Below are positions 27,571 through 35,109 of a stretch of 64,000 nucleotides of DNA, one piece after another (within the stretch, counting starts at the first letter, position 1; each line of letters begins with the position of its first letter). The translations under genes and the position numbers were made by a program. The stretch spans positions 62,001 through 126,000 of the forward strand of contig CAYZED010000001.1 of NCBI GenBank assembly GCA_964477445.1, read 5' to 3'. The notes beneath the pieces are model-generated. The model had not been told where the DNA came from and made no database searches. It saw only the letters and a program-made list of their open reading frames with translations. Origin of the DNA: CAYZED01 sp964477445 (lineage in GTDB: Bacteria; Bacillota; Clostridia; Lutisporales; Lutisporaceae).

Positions 27571-28020
27571 ATGAGAGCAGTAGTACAGAGAGTTTCTGAG
27601 AGTAAGGTCATAGTTGAAGATAAAATCGTTGGAAGCATAGGAAAAGGCTTGATGATTTTGTTAGGTGTGAGTGAAAAAGATACTATTGAAGATGTGAAAT
27701 ATATGGCTGAAAAAGTTGTAAATCTGAGGATTTTCGAAGATGAACAGGGCAAGATGAATCTCTCACTTTTCGACATAAAAGGAGAACTTTTAGTAGTTTC
27801 GAATTTTACACTATATGGGGATTGTAGAAAAGGAAGAAGACCAAGTTTTGTTACTGCAGCGAGACCAGAAATGGCAAATGAACTTTACGAAAAATTTGTT
27901 AATGCATGTAGGGAGTATGGTATAAGAACAGAAACTGGAACTTTCCAAGCTGAAATGCGAGTTGATATAATCAATGATGGACCAGTAACTCTAATAGTTG
28001 ACAGCGAAAAATTGATATAA
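27571..28020 (+). CDS. dtd: D-aminoacyl-tRNA deacylase
   Basis: Removes D-amino acids mischarged on tRNA. 149 residues, standard length. N-terminal MRAVVQRVSESKV, the LYGDC..GRRPSF segment and the C-terminal NDGPVTLIVDS containing the Gly-cisPro signature are present. GGAG lies 8 bases before the ATG. The relA-dtd-MBL-hemZ order is conserved in many Clostridia. Confidence 0.95.
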   Translation: MRAVVQRVSESKVIVEDKIVGSIGKGLMILLGVSEKDTIEDVKYMAEKVVNLRIFEDEQGKMNLSLFDIKGELLVVSNFTLYGDCRKGRRPSFVTAARPEMANELYEKFVNACREYGIRTETGTFQAEMRVDIINDGPVTLIVDSEKLI

Positions 28021-28058
28021 AATACTATAAATATTAGTCCGGATTAGAAAAGTATTAT

Positions 28059-28139
28059 AGGGAAACATTACAAGAAAAGCACTAGAGGGAAACATTACAA
28101 GAAAAGCACTAGAGGAAAACATTACAAGAAAATTATTAG
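28059..28139. repeat. 27-bp tandem repeat, three copies
   Basis: AGGGAAACATTACAAGAAAAGCACTAG occurs at 28059-28085 and identically at 28086-28112; a third copy (28113-28139) differs at a few positions. The third copy runs straight into the ribosome binding site of the next gene. Confidence 0.9.
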
Positions 28140-28149
28140 GAGAAAAAGC

Positions 28150-28824
28150 ATGGAAATGATAATAAAAGCGCTTGGCATGATACAAGCGAATTGCTATATT
28201 TTATTTGATAAATCGAAAGTAGTAAATCCTGAATCAAAGGTAGATGCCATAGTTATTGATCCAGGTGATGAAAGTGAAAAAATAATCGAAATTTTGGACA
28301 AAAAAAACTTAACGTTGAAGTATATCATTTTAACTCATGGACATGGAGATCACATAGGTGCCGCAGCGGAACTAAGGCAATTAACTGGCGCTCCTGTGTT
28401 AGTACATGAAGCGGATGAGGTAATGTTAGGTGACGCAAGAATGAATTTTTCGGCATCCATGCCAAGTTTCCCACCGATAAGCATCACAGCAGATAGGTTT
28501 CTAGTAGATGGAGAAGAAATAGATTTCTCTGGCGGTATTATTAAAGTTATACATACACCTGGACACACTTTAGGAGGAATAAGCCTTTATATTGGGAATA
28601 GTGTTTTTACAGGAGATACATTATTTAGAGGTTCCATCGGAAGAACCGATTTAGCAGGCGGGAATTTAGAAACTCTAAAAAACTCAATTATTGAAAAATT
28701 ATATAAATTACCTGACGAAACACTAGTTTTTCCAGGGCACGGAGAGTCTTCAAGCATAGGGTGGGAAAAAGAGAATAACTACTATTTTAACGTTAGAAGA
28801 AACAGAATCAACACAACAAGATAA
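28150..28824 (+). CDS. Metallo-beta-lactamase-fold hydrolase (glyoxalase II-like)
   Basis: A 224-residue cytoplasmic hydrolase with a di-metal site. HGHGDHIGA (HxHxDH) is at ~62-68, the bridging-ligand region is HTPGHTLGG and SVFTGDTLFRG, and the last ligand is FPGHGESS. It belongs to the YcbL/YqgX-like small glyoxalase II group, which often cleaves thioesters such as S-lactoyl adducts. TAGGAG lies 8 bases upstream of the ATG. It is 19 bases before hemZ and likely co-transcribed. Confidence 0.9.
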   Translation: MEMIIKALGMIQANCYILFDKSKVVNPESKVDAIVIDPGDESEKIIEILDKKNLTLKYIILTHGHGDHIGAAAELRQLTGAPVLVHEADEVMLGDARMNFSASMPSFPPISITADRFLVDGEEIDFSGGIIKVIHTPGHTLGGISLYIGNSVFTGDTLFRGSIGRTDLAGGNLETLKNSIIEKLYKLPDETLVFPGHGESSSIGWEKENNYYFNVRRNRINTTR

Positions 28825-28843
28825 GTAATATGGAGTAGAAAAA

Positions 28844-30304
28844 ATGATCATTTCATTAAAACTACCTTTAAAAGAATATGAATTTAGTAGGGAAGTCACT
28901 GAGTTGGCTTCCGCTTTTTTTGATGATTTTCAAGTGGTAATAAATTCAAATCAGCAAGAGGAACTGTTAGTTTTTGAGAATGATAATTGCCAAATTGGCG
29001 AATGTTTAAGAATAACATCAAAAAAGGAAATTTATGAAACTTTTCTTTCTCTGACAAAAAAGAATTTAGAATGGGGAACACTAACAGGCGTAAGACCTGT
29101 AAAGCTTTTTCATAAATTAGCTGAGGGATTGCATAATGTGATGGAGTCAGAGATGCAAAATGGTTTAAACGCAGAGGGACAAAATGATATTTATTCAAAA
29201 GCTGAAATAATGGCAGGTAATGTGATTGACTTAGTTAAAGAAAAATTAGAAAAAGACTATTATGTTTCTAGTGAAAAGATTGAACTTCTTAGAATGCTAT
29301 ACGAAACAGAAAAAAAATGTATTACAGAAAAATCGGCTAATATGATTTCTGTATATGTTAGCATCCCATTTTGTCCATCGAGATGTTCATATTGCTCTTT
29401 CACATCTAATGTTCCAAAAAAAGACAGATCAGATATTAAGACTTACCTAAGCTTTTTATTTAAAGAAATCAGTAGAGTTGGAGAAATCACTAAAATCTTA
29501 AAGATACAAACTGAAAGCATATATATCGGGGGAGGAACACCGGGAATTTTGGACGAAAATGAGACAGGAGAACTTATAAGGAATCTAACCGAAGCTTTTG
29601 AGGGCGCAAAAGAAATTACATTTGAGGCTGGGAGACCAGATGAAGTCACCTATAAAAAACTAAAAGCCGCTTCAGACGCCGGAGCAAATCGAATATGCAT
29701 TAACCCACAGACAATGAATAAAAATGTTTTGAAAGCATGTGGGAGGAAACACTCCCCTGAAGATGTTATAGAGGCATTTAAAATTGCGCGAAATACTGGC
29801 TTCAAAAATATAAACATGGACTTAATTATTGGCTTGCCTGAAGATAATTCGGAATCAATTTTAGATTCGATAGATCAAATCATGAATTTGAATCCAGAGA
29901 ATATTACAGTACACAGTCTTTCTTTAAAAAAAGGCTCGGATTTTATGGAGACTAGTTTAAGTCGTATAAGCCAGGAATGTCCAGATATTTTCCGAATAGT
30001 AAAAAATAAACTTTCTGAAAAAGGCTATAATCCATATTATCTTTATAGACAAAAACATATGTGGATGAATGCTGAAAATATTGGTTACACAAAAGAAGGG
30101 TTTGAATCAATTTTCAATTTGCAATCAATGGCGGATAGGCAAACAATAATAGCGCTAGGTGCTGATGGAATTTCAAAATTTGTCACAGACCAGGGAACTG
30201 AGAGGTTTCATAATCCAAAAGGGTTGAAAGAATATGAGGAACACATAGACGATGTAGTAAAGAAAAAAACTGAAATGATAAAAGATTCATTTCAGTTTCG
30301 ATAG
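28844..30304 (+). CDS. hemZ: Coproporphyrinogen dehydrogenase-type radical SAM protein HemZ
   Basis: A 486-residue radical SAM enzyme of the HemN/HemZ group. The [4Fe-4S]-binding motif is CPSRCSYCSF at ~residue 175, followed by IYIGGGTPGI and the HemN-like C-terminal region (SLKKGSDF, ALGADGISKF). The ~165-residue N-terminal extension is the HemZ hallmark. Family members oxidise coproporphyrinogen III or handle haem, but in anaerobic Clostridia the substrate is uncertain. It is not the missing SCIFF maturase: it lacks the SPASM-type C-terminal cysteines. TGGAG precedes the ATG. Confidence 0.9.
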   Translation: MIISLKLPLKEYEFSREVTELASAFFDDFQVVINSNQQEELLVFENDNCQIGECLRITSKKEIYETFLSLTKKNLEWGTLTGVRPVKLFHKLAEGLHNVMESEMQNGLNAEGQNDIYSKAEIMAGNVIDLVKEKLEKDYYVSSEKIELLRMLYETEKKCITEKSANMISVYVSIPFCPSRCSYCSFTSNVPKKDRSDIKTYLSFLFKEISRVGEITKILKIQTESIYIGGGTPGILDENETGELIRNLTEAFEGAKEITFEAGRPDEVTYKKLKAASDAGANRICINPQTMNKNVLKACGRKHSPEDVIEAFKIARNTGFKNINMDLIIGLPEDNSESILDSIDQIMNLNPENITVHSLSLKKGSDFMETSLSRISQECPDIFRIVKNKLSEKGYNPYYLYRQKHMWMNAENIGYTKEGFESIFNLQSMADRQTIIALGADGISKFVTDQGTERFHNPKGLKEYEEHIDDVVKKKTEMIKDSFQFR

Positions 30305-30375
30305 GTTTCAATTCACCCTAATTTGCTTTAAAATACTAAGATTATTAGAAACGCAAATTCGCACTCATAATTGTG

Positions 30376-30389
30376 GCGAAGCCGCTTTT
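30376..30389 (-). repeat. GCGGCTTCGC hairpin, intergenic copy 4 (minus strand)
   Basis: Minus strand AAAAGCGGCTTCGC has the same head as the copy at 22781, but the tail is not shared. It lies between hemZ and the SIMPL gene stop. Confidence 0.45.
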
Positions 30390-30393
30390 GTTC

Positions 30394-31143
30394 TTATTTT
30401 ACTTGAAAACTGCAGCTGATTACAGCCGTAATTTCTTTGTATAATGAGGATGTGTCATTAATTCCATAATCGGCAGCATCATTGCTGTAAAGCGCAGTTA
30501 TCTGGAAGACACCCATTTTAGCGGATTTTAATGCTCCTAACTTTGAATCTGTATTTTCAGCTATTTGAATGCCTCTGGTTTTTGCATCCTTTGTGGCTTC
30601 TGCTAACATTTTAACTTTTAGATCAGCGATTTTTGTGTAAAAATACTCTGGGGCTTGTGATTGAAATTCAACATCTTGATTAATAAGTTCTGTTGATTCG
30701 CGCGAAATCTGCGTTATTTTGTCTACTTTACTAGAACTTATTTCAACTGTTTGGTACAAACTATAACCGATTACTGTGTTAGTATCATATCCTTGGCCGT
30801 TTTTCTCAAAAATAGTATTTGTACTAATAGAACTAACGACGATATCATCGCTTTTTATCCCTTTTTCTTTAAGGTATGTTTTTACCTTTCCTAAATCAGT
30901 TTTTAATTTGTTATATGCACCAGACATTGTTTGGGAATTCGCAGAAAAATTACCGCGCCAAACCACTAAATCCGATTTGATTTGTTTTTTGGCAGAGCCA
31001 GTAACGGTAATAGTATTTGTGTCTTTAATAGCAACTAATCCATTAGTTATTATTGAAGTACTACAAATTATAGATAGTCCAACAATGAGTGAAACTAAAA
31101 TGAGTGATAAACCTTTTTTTGTTTCTTGTTCGATTTTAATCAT
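30394..31143 (-). CDS. SIMPL-domain (DUF541) exported protein
   Basis: A 249-residue protein with one N-terminal hydrophobic helix (LILVSLIVGLSIICSTSIIT) serving as signal anchor, then a SIMPL domain (TITVTGSAKKQIKSDLV through TAVISCSFQVK). The strand pattern and motif DTNTVIGYSLYQTVEI are typical. The start at 31143 is chosen because GAGGAGG lies 7 bases upstream of that ATG; nine upstream codons exist but have no such site. Function of the family is poorly known (envelope stress, oligomeric shells). It is monocistronic on the minus strand. Confidence 0.85.
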   Translation of the reverse strand: MIKIEQETKKGLSLILVSLIVGLSIICSTSIITNGLVAIKDTNTITVTGSAKKQIKSDLVVWRGNFSANSQTMSGAYNKLKTDLGKVKTYLKEKGIKSDDIVVSSISTNTIFEKNGQGYDTNTVIGYSLYQTVEISSSKVDKITQISRESTELINQDVEFQSQAPEYFYTKIADLKVKMLAEATKDAKTRGIQIAENTDSKLGALKSAKMGVFQITALYSNDAADYGINDTSSLYKEITAVISCSFQVK

Positions 31144-31311
31144 AAGAATCCTCCTCTTTTTCATAAACAATATTTAGATCATATACTGATAATACCATAA
31201 CAAAAAAACTTAAGTTAAGAAAATATAGATTATATGGTACAATATTTAAAATAGTAGCAGTATTTAGAACCTAAATACTTAAACAAATTTTGAAATGTTA
31301 GGAGCGAACGT

Positions 31312-31980
31312 ATGAAAAACAGATCTTATATAAGAATTCTAATATCATTAATTTTCATAATTGTATTGATTTCGGGAGCTTCTATATTAACATCTTGTAA
31401 AGCTAACAAGCCAGTTCAATTACCCACTTCAGAAATAAAAGAATATAAGGGCAAACCACTTTCGCCGATTTCAGCTGTTTTAGATCTATCTATAAGCGGG
31501 CCACAGACTGTGAATATAAAAACATACACGTTGGATATATTTGGATTAGTTCAGAAACCTATTAATTTAACTTATGATCAAATTTTGTCTAACAAGAAAT
31601 ATACGAAGGAAGTAATTTTAAATTGCGTAACTGGTTGGAGCGCTGATATTCTTTGGGAAGGTATTCTTCTTGAAGATTTATTTAAAAGTGCTGAAGTTAA
31701 GGCTGAAGCTAATACTGTTATTTTTTATGCCGTTGATGGTTATACAACATCACTGCCACTAGAAACAATAATTAATAAAAAAATTATGATAGCTTATAAA
31801 ATGAATGGCGTTGTATTATCTGCCCAAAATGGCTATCCCTTTATACTAGTTGCTGAAGAAAAATTGGGCTATAAATGGATTAAGTGGATAAAAAGAATAG
31901 AATTATCAGCTGATAAGAATTACAAAGGATATTGGGAGAGCAGGGGGTATAGCAATGAAGCTGATGTCAACATTAGATAG
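31312..31980 (+). CDS. Lipoprotein with molybdopterin-binding (sulfite oxidase/MsrP-like) domain
   Basis: A 222-residue lipoprotein: hydrophobic signal at 8-25, lipobox LTSC with Cys29. The rest (residues 65-205) is an oxidoreductase molybdopterin-binding domain, with the expected molybdenum-ligand Cys105 in LNCVTGWS and the family segment LAQNGYPF-like (LSAQNGYPFILVAEEKLGYKW). It is shorter than sulfite oxidase or MsrP. Its 3' end overlaps the next gene by 26 bases, which encodes a small membrane protein with paired His; together they resemble a miniature MsrPQ/YedYZ pair acting outside the membrane. The reaction is inferred only. Confidence 0.82.
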   Translation: MKNRSYIRILISLIFIIVLISGASILTSCKANKPVQLPTSEIKEYKGKPLSPISAVLDLSISGPQTVNIKTYTLDIFGLVQKPINLTYDQILSNKKYTKEVILNCVTGWSADILWEGILLEDLFKSAEVKAEANTVIFYAVDGYTTSLPLETIINKKIMIAYKMNGVVLSAQNGYPFILVAEEKLGYKWIKWIKRIELSADKNYKGYWESRGYSNEADVNIR

Positions 31981-32263
31981 GATATGCGCTTGGTTTTTAA
32001 TGTTCGCAATGATTGCATATGTAATAACTGGATTTGACGTTTTGGGTAGATTTTTGAGTCCGCCGATTTCGTCGATGCTACATCTGAAGTATTTGTATTT
32101 ACCTGTGGCGTTTGCATTCACGTTTCACGCTTCTTATGCAATGAATTTATCGTTTAAGAGATGGAAATTTGGGATAAAACTAAGACAGATTTTAACAGGA
32201 ATTTTTATAACTGTGAATCTAGTTCTTACAGCATATTTTATTTACTTAGAATTTATTAGATAA
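31955..32263 (+). CDS. Small membrane protein, possible haem/membrane partner of the upstream molybdoenzyme
   Basis: A 102-residue protein with three hydrophobic segments (~12-30, 45-60, 78-98). His43 and His58 sit at the start and end of the second segment (HLKYLYL, FTFHASYAM) and could bind haem. I do not recognise a named family with certainty; the gene overlap and the membrane topology suggest a cytochrome-b-like anchor for the molybdopterin lipoprotein. GGGGG precedes the ATG by 8 bases. A strong terminator follows 8 bases after the stop. Confidence 0.75.
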   Translation: MKLMSTLDRICAWFLMFAMIAYVITGFDVLGRFLSPPISSMLHLKYLYLPVAFAFTFHASYAMNLSFKRWKFGIKLRQILTGIFITVNLVLTAYFIYLEFIR

Positions 32264-32271
32264 GATATGAC

Positions 32272-32305
32272 AAAGGCGGCCGATGCGAGGCCGCCTTTGC
32301 TTTTT
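32272..32305. terminator. Strong bidirectional GC-rich terminator
   Basis: AAAGGCGGCC and GGCCGCCTTT pair perfectly over 10 bp around GATGCGA, followed by GCTTTTT. It separates the converging molybdoenzyme and DUF4097 units. Confidence 0.9.
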
Positions 32306-33135
32306 CACTTTATTCTTAAATCTCCAGAAGTACTATTCCAATTAATGAAATTATCAGAAGACTTTTTTTCTCCGATTTCGTTATGCAAATCACCTGAAAC
32401 TGAATTAAAATTTACATTAAACAACGCATCTTTTAATATAGTAATTTCTCCATTTCCTGAGACTGTATTTCCTTTAATGCTTGCTTTCTCGAAATCTGAA
32501 TACGTCGCTTTTAGGTCGCCAGAAACACTGTTGAAATCAAGGGATCCATTTAGGCCTTGAAGCTCTGTATTACCAGAAGTGCTGTCAATTCTAACATCTG
32601 AGCATACTACATTAGCGTTAATATCGCCCGATACTGTTCTAAGTACGAGCTCGGAAAGACTTGAATTGCCAACATTTATTTCCCCTGAAACTGTTGAAAC
32701 ACTTAAATCTTTTAAAAAAGTTTTTGGGATTGAGATATCTAGTTTGAGGTTGTTTATATTAAGTATATTAATAAAATCGTTATTACGATCTATATAAATC
32801 TTAAGAATATCACCAACTTTTTCGGATTTTAGAGTATATTTTACATTTGAAATTCCGTTACCGTATAAATGAGATTTTATTGAAGTATCAGAAGTAAAAC
32901 TGATGTTTATGTTTTCTGAAACTGTTTCAATACTTATTTTACTTACATCAGCAGAACTTGTACGCAATATATCAATTTTTTGATTTGTGGTAAGATCTTT
33001 ACCGTTTGAGTTTACAAATTTTGTCCAATTAAAACCGTTATTTTCGAATCCTTGGGTTGCAGCAAGTGAAAATGCAACTATGAAGGCAATTATCATTGTA
33101 AAAGTTAGCCAAAGTACTATTTTTTTAAAATTCAT
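32305..33135 (-). CDS. DUF4097 beta-helix-like membrane-anchored protein
   Basis: A 276-residue protein with an N-terminal transmembrane anchor (KIVLWLTFTMIIAFIVAFSLA) and a DUF4097 domain built of short repeats of the type TVSGDI and NSVSGDLK, about ten copies between residues 95 and 275, giving a stacked-strand structure. The start at 33135 is chosen because GGAGAT lies 7 bases upstream. It is the third gene of the padR-DUF1700-DUF4097 operon, a set often found together in Firmicutes and linked to envelope-stress control. Function unknown. Confidence 0.85.
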   Translation of the reverse strand: MNFKKIVLWLTFTMIIAFIVAFSLAATQGFENNGFNWTKFVNSNGKDLTTNQKIDILRTSSADVSKISIETVSENINISFTSDTSIKSHLYGNGISNVKYTLKSEKVGDILKIYIDRNNDFINILNINNLKLDISIPKTFLKDLSVSTVSGEINVGNSSLSELVLRTVSGDINANVVCSDVRIDSTSGNTELQGLNGSLDFNSVSGDLKATYSDFEKASIKGNTVSGNGEITILKDALFNVNFNSVSGDLHNEIGEKKSSDNFINWNSTSGDLRIK

Positions 33136-33194
33136 TTTTTTTATCTCCATTCATTTTTAGTTTTTGTTCTAGTATAAGAAAGTATATTTTTTCC

Positions 33195-33213
33195 AAGCCG
33201 CAAAGCTGCTTTC
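33195..33213 (-). repeat. Intergenic GC hairpin between DUF1700 and DUF4097 genes
   Basis: Minus strand AAAGCAGCTTTGCGGCTTGG resembles the head of the GCGGCTTCGC elements (AAAGC-GCTT-GC) and can pair AAGC/GCTT. It may be a weak member of the same family or a local attenuator. Confidence 0.3.
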
Positions 33214-33217
33214 TTCC

Positions 33218-33820
33218 TTATTGATTTTTTCTAGATATAAAATCAATATTCCATTTTAGATATTTAACAGTTAATTTATAAAAACCTTTCGTGAGCCAAA
33301 TATTAAGTATAAAGAATAGAAGCCCTAAGCAAGCTAAACCAATACCTGCAGATGAAAGAACCAAAGAACCGATAACGTTAAGAGGATAACCAGTATTTCC
33401 GATATTAACCAGACCAGATACAAATGGCTGAAGGAGAGGTGCAATAAATGCTGCGATTCCTGAGAATGTAAGTCCTATAGCGGCACCATATAATCCGATA
33501 AGTACCCCAACAACACCAAAGAATGGTCCTATCACAAAGCAGAGATTAAAAAACCCTAGCGCACAAGTTGCGAAAACTGCTCTTAATAAATTACTAGAAG
33601 ATTTATTACTAGATGCAATATTTAAGGAATAGTCTGCTTTAAATTGTCTGGCAATTTGTATTGGATCACCCATTGAATTAGTGGTATCTTCTTCGGTTCT
33701 TCCCTGTTCTTTTGCCATTCTGAAATGCTCTTCATAGTCATACATTATTTCATTTCTTTCATTTTCGGGTATACCGTATAAGTTTGAATAAAGTGTTTGC
33801 ATAAAAGTAGTTTTATTCAT
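33218..33820 (-). CDS. DUF1700-family membrane protein
   Basis: A 200-residue protein. The cytoplasmic N-terminal helical domain (MNKTTFMQTLYSNL, then RNEIMYDYEEHF and MGDPIQIARQF) is the DUF1700 hallmark; three to four transmembrane segments fill residues 80-185. ATG 33820 is chosen because GAGGAGG stands 9 bases upstream; it overlaps the end of padR by 8 bases, so translation is coupled. The family is thought to act with PadR regulators and DUF4097 proteins; its biochemical role is unknown. Confidence 0.87.
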   Translation of the reverse strand: MNKTTFMQTLYSNLYGIPENERNEIMYDYEEHFRMAKEQGRTEEDTTNSMGDPIQIARQFKADYSLNIASSNKSSSNLLRAVFATCALGFFNLCFVIGPFFGVVGVLIGLYGAAIGLTFSGIAAFIAPLLQPFVSGLVNIGNTGYPLNVIGSLVLSSAGIGLACLGLLFFILNIWLTKGFYKLTVKYLKWNIDFISRKNQ

Positions 33821-34136
33821 TTCTATTTGCCTCCTCAACTATATTGTTTACACCATTTACGAATTTTTTCCATTCTTTTTCAAGCTCTATTTTCATGTTT
33901 TTCCCTTCGGGAGTTAACTTGTAATACTTTCTGGGAGGGCCTTCCTGTGATTCTTCAAGATATGTGGTAAAATAACCTTCATCTTTTAACCTTTTTAATA
34001 GAGGATAAATAGTACCATCAGAGATAGCCACGTTTTTTGAGATTTCATTAACCAGTTCATATCCGTATAAGTCTTTTTTATTAAGCATTGATAGGACACA
34101 TAACTCAAGAACCCCTTTTTTGAATTGTATGTTCAT
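33813..34136 (-). CDS. PadR-family transcriptional repressor
   Basis: A 107-residue winged-helix regulator. The PadR signature runs from LELCVLSMLNKKDLYGYEL through DGTIYPLLKRLKDEGYF to RKYYKLTPEGK, with a short C-terminal helix for dimerisation (subfamily 2 length). It is the promoter-proximal gene of its operon, so probably autoregulatory. The start has AAGGAAG 7 bases upstream. Confidence 0.92.
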   Translation of the reverse strand: MNIQFKKGVLELCVLSMLNKKDLYGYELVNEISKNVAISDGTIYPLLKRLKDEGYFTTYLEESQEGPPRKYYKLTPEGKNMKIELEKEWKKFVNGVNNIVEEANRNE

Positions 34137-34284
34137 TCTTCTTCCTTTCCGGATTAAATAAATCTATTAATCCTATATATTTGTTTTTAATCTTTGATTT
34201 AAAGTAATCTGCGTTAATAAGGATGTTTATTTATTAATGAATAATATTAAGTAAAAATAAACTAATATTAACTTAACTAGCTAT

Positions 34285-34313
34285 AATATAACACAAGCTA
34301 TATTGTTACGCAA
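34285..34313 (-). promoter_or_regulatory. Possible promoter of the padR operon
   Basis: On the minus strand: TTGCGT, 17-bp spacer, TATATT. It lies ~150 bases upstream of the padR start. Confidence 0.4.
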
Positions 34314-34455
34314 GGTACTAAATAAAAATTAATAGCAAACTTAACAAGCTATTAATTATTGTACGTTTCATGGTTAAAAAAGGTTTCACTGATGATACAA
34401 ATTATTTTAATAGATTTATAGTTAACTAAAATTGTAAATGTTTTTTTATTAATCC

Positions 34456-34492
34456 TCGAAACCATTCACCCTCAGTGGGTTGATGTTTTCGA
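34456..34492. promoter_or_regulatory. Imperfect 16-bp inverted repeat
   Basis: TCGAAACCATTCACCC and GGGTTGATGTTTTCGA are complementary at 13 of 16 positions around TCAGT. It stands between the two divergent promoters; no T run follows, so an operator is more likely than a terminator. Confidence 0.45.
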
Positions 34493-34536
34493 AAAAGTAT
34501 AGTTTCTTATATAATAAAAAAGTTACAAATTTATAA

Positions 34537-34565
34537 TTGACATGAACGAGAAATGGAGATAAAAT
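34537..34565 (+). promoter_or_regulatory. Sigma-A promoter of the marR-ABC exporter operon
   Basis: TTGACA (34537-34542), exact 17-bp spacer, TAAAAT (34560-34565). Confidence 0.8.
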
Positions 34566-34577
34566 TAATTCGTACAC

Positions 34578-34604
34578 GAAATATTTCTACACGAAATTAT
34601 TTCG
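34578..34604. promoter_or_regulatory. Tandem palindromes, probable MarR operators
   Basis: GAAATATTTC (34578-34587) and CGAAATTATTTCG (34592-34604), each within a direct repeat of TACACGAAAT, start about 12 bases downstream of the -10 box. A third palindrome TTCGCGAA is at 34624. A MarR dimer bound here would block transcription of its own operon. Confidence 0.6.
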
Positions 34605-34653
34605 ACAAAGGAAAATATATTTTTTCGCGAACTATTTTCAATAGGAGGTCAAA

Positions 34654-35109
34654 ATGAATACGGAAAAGAATGATGTTGTAGAAGTTTCAAACATAATTAG
34701 AGAAACGGTCATGTTGCTAAAAAATTGCATGGCTAAGGGTTTTGAGGGCATGGGTATAACTTCTACTCAGGGGATGGTAGTTGGTAATTTGTTTAAGAAT
34801 AATCAAATGAAAGTAAGCGATTTGAGTAAAGAACTTGGATTGTCTAACAGTACTGTTTCTGGAATTCTCGATCGTATGGAAAAACAGGATTTAATAAAGA
34901 GAATTAGAAGCAAAGAAGATAAAAGAGTTGTATTCGTATGCTTGACTAAAAAAGTTGAAACTATGCATGAAAATCTTCATAAACGTTCTGAGGAAATCGT
35001 TGGTGAGATTATTGCTTTAGGAACAGGCGATGATGTTATAAGGATTGTTGAGGGTGTAGGGATATTAAAAAAATTACTGACAATGTATATGCAGGAGGAT
35101 AAAGAATGA
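34654..35109 (+). CDS. MarR-family regulator of the ABC exporter
   Basis: A 151-residue winged-helix repressor. The recognition region VSDLSKELGLSNSTVSGILDRMEKQDLIKR and the wing SKEDKRVVFVCLT are typical of MarR. AGGAGG precedes the ATG. Its stop overlaps the next gene (ATGA), so it is the first gene of a four-gene operon with two ABC subunits and an HlyD-like protein. By context it represses this exporter until a toxic ligand binds. Confidence 0.92.
   Translation: MNTEKNDVVEVSNIIRETVMLLKNCMAKGFEGMGITSTQGMVVGNLFKNNQMKVSDLSKELGLSNSTVSGILDRMEKQDLIKRIRSKEDKRVVFVCLTKKVETMHENLHKRSEEIVGEIIALGTGDDVIRIVEGVGILKKLLTMYMQEDKE

Larger units (their letters stand above)
34137..34653. other. 517-bp AT-rich divergent control region between padR and marR
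   Basis: No gene is visible. It holds a possible minus-strand promoter for padR (34285-34313), an imperfect 16-bp inverted repeat (34456-34492), and on the plus strand a consensus promoter with palindromic operators close to marR. The remaining sequence is simple AT-rich DNA with scattered TTAATA/TATTAA words. Confidence 0.7.

Noticed and set aside
28844..30304. HemZ as the missing SCIFF maturase
   Set aside because: The architecture is HemN/HemZ-type with CxxxCxxC followed by HemN-like domains; no SPASM cysteine cluster, and it is 9 kb away in a conserved dtd-MBL-hemZ order.
31920..32121. Minus-strand ORFs of 65-71 residues opposite the molybdoenzyme/membrane pair
   Set aside because: Antisense shadows of two recognisable plus-strand genes with proper ribosome binding sites.
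32267..32797. Plus-strand ORFs opposite DUF4097
   Set aside because: Their regularity mirrors the repeat structure of the DUF4097 gene on the other strand; no ribosome binding sites.
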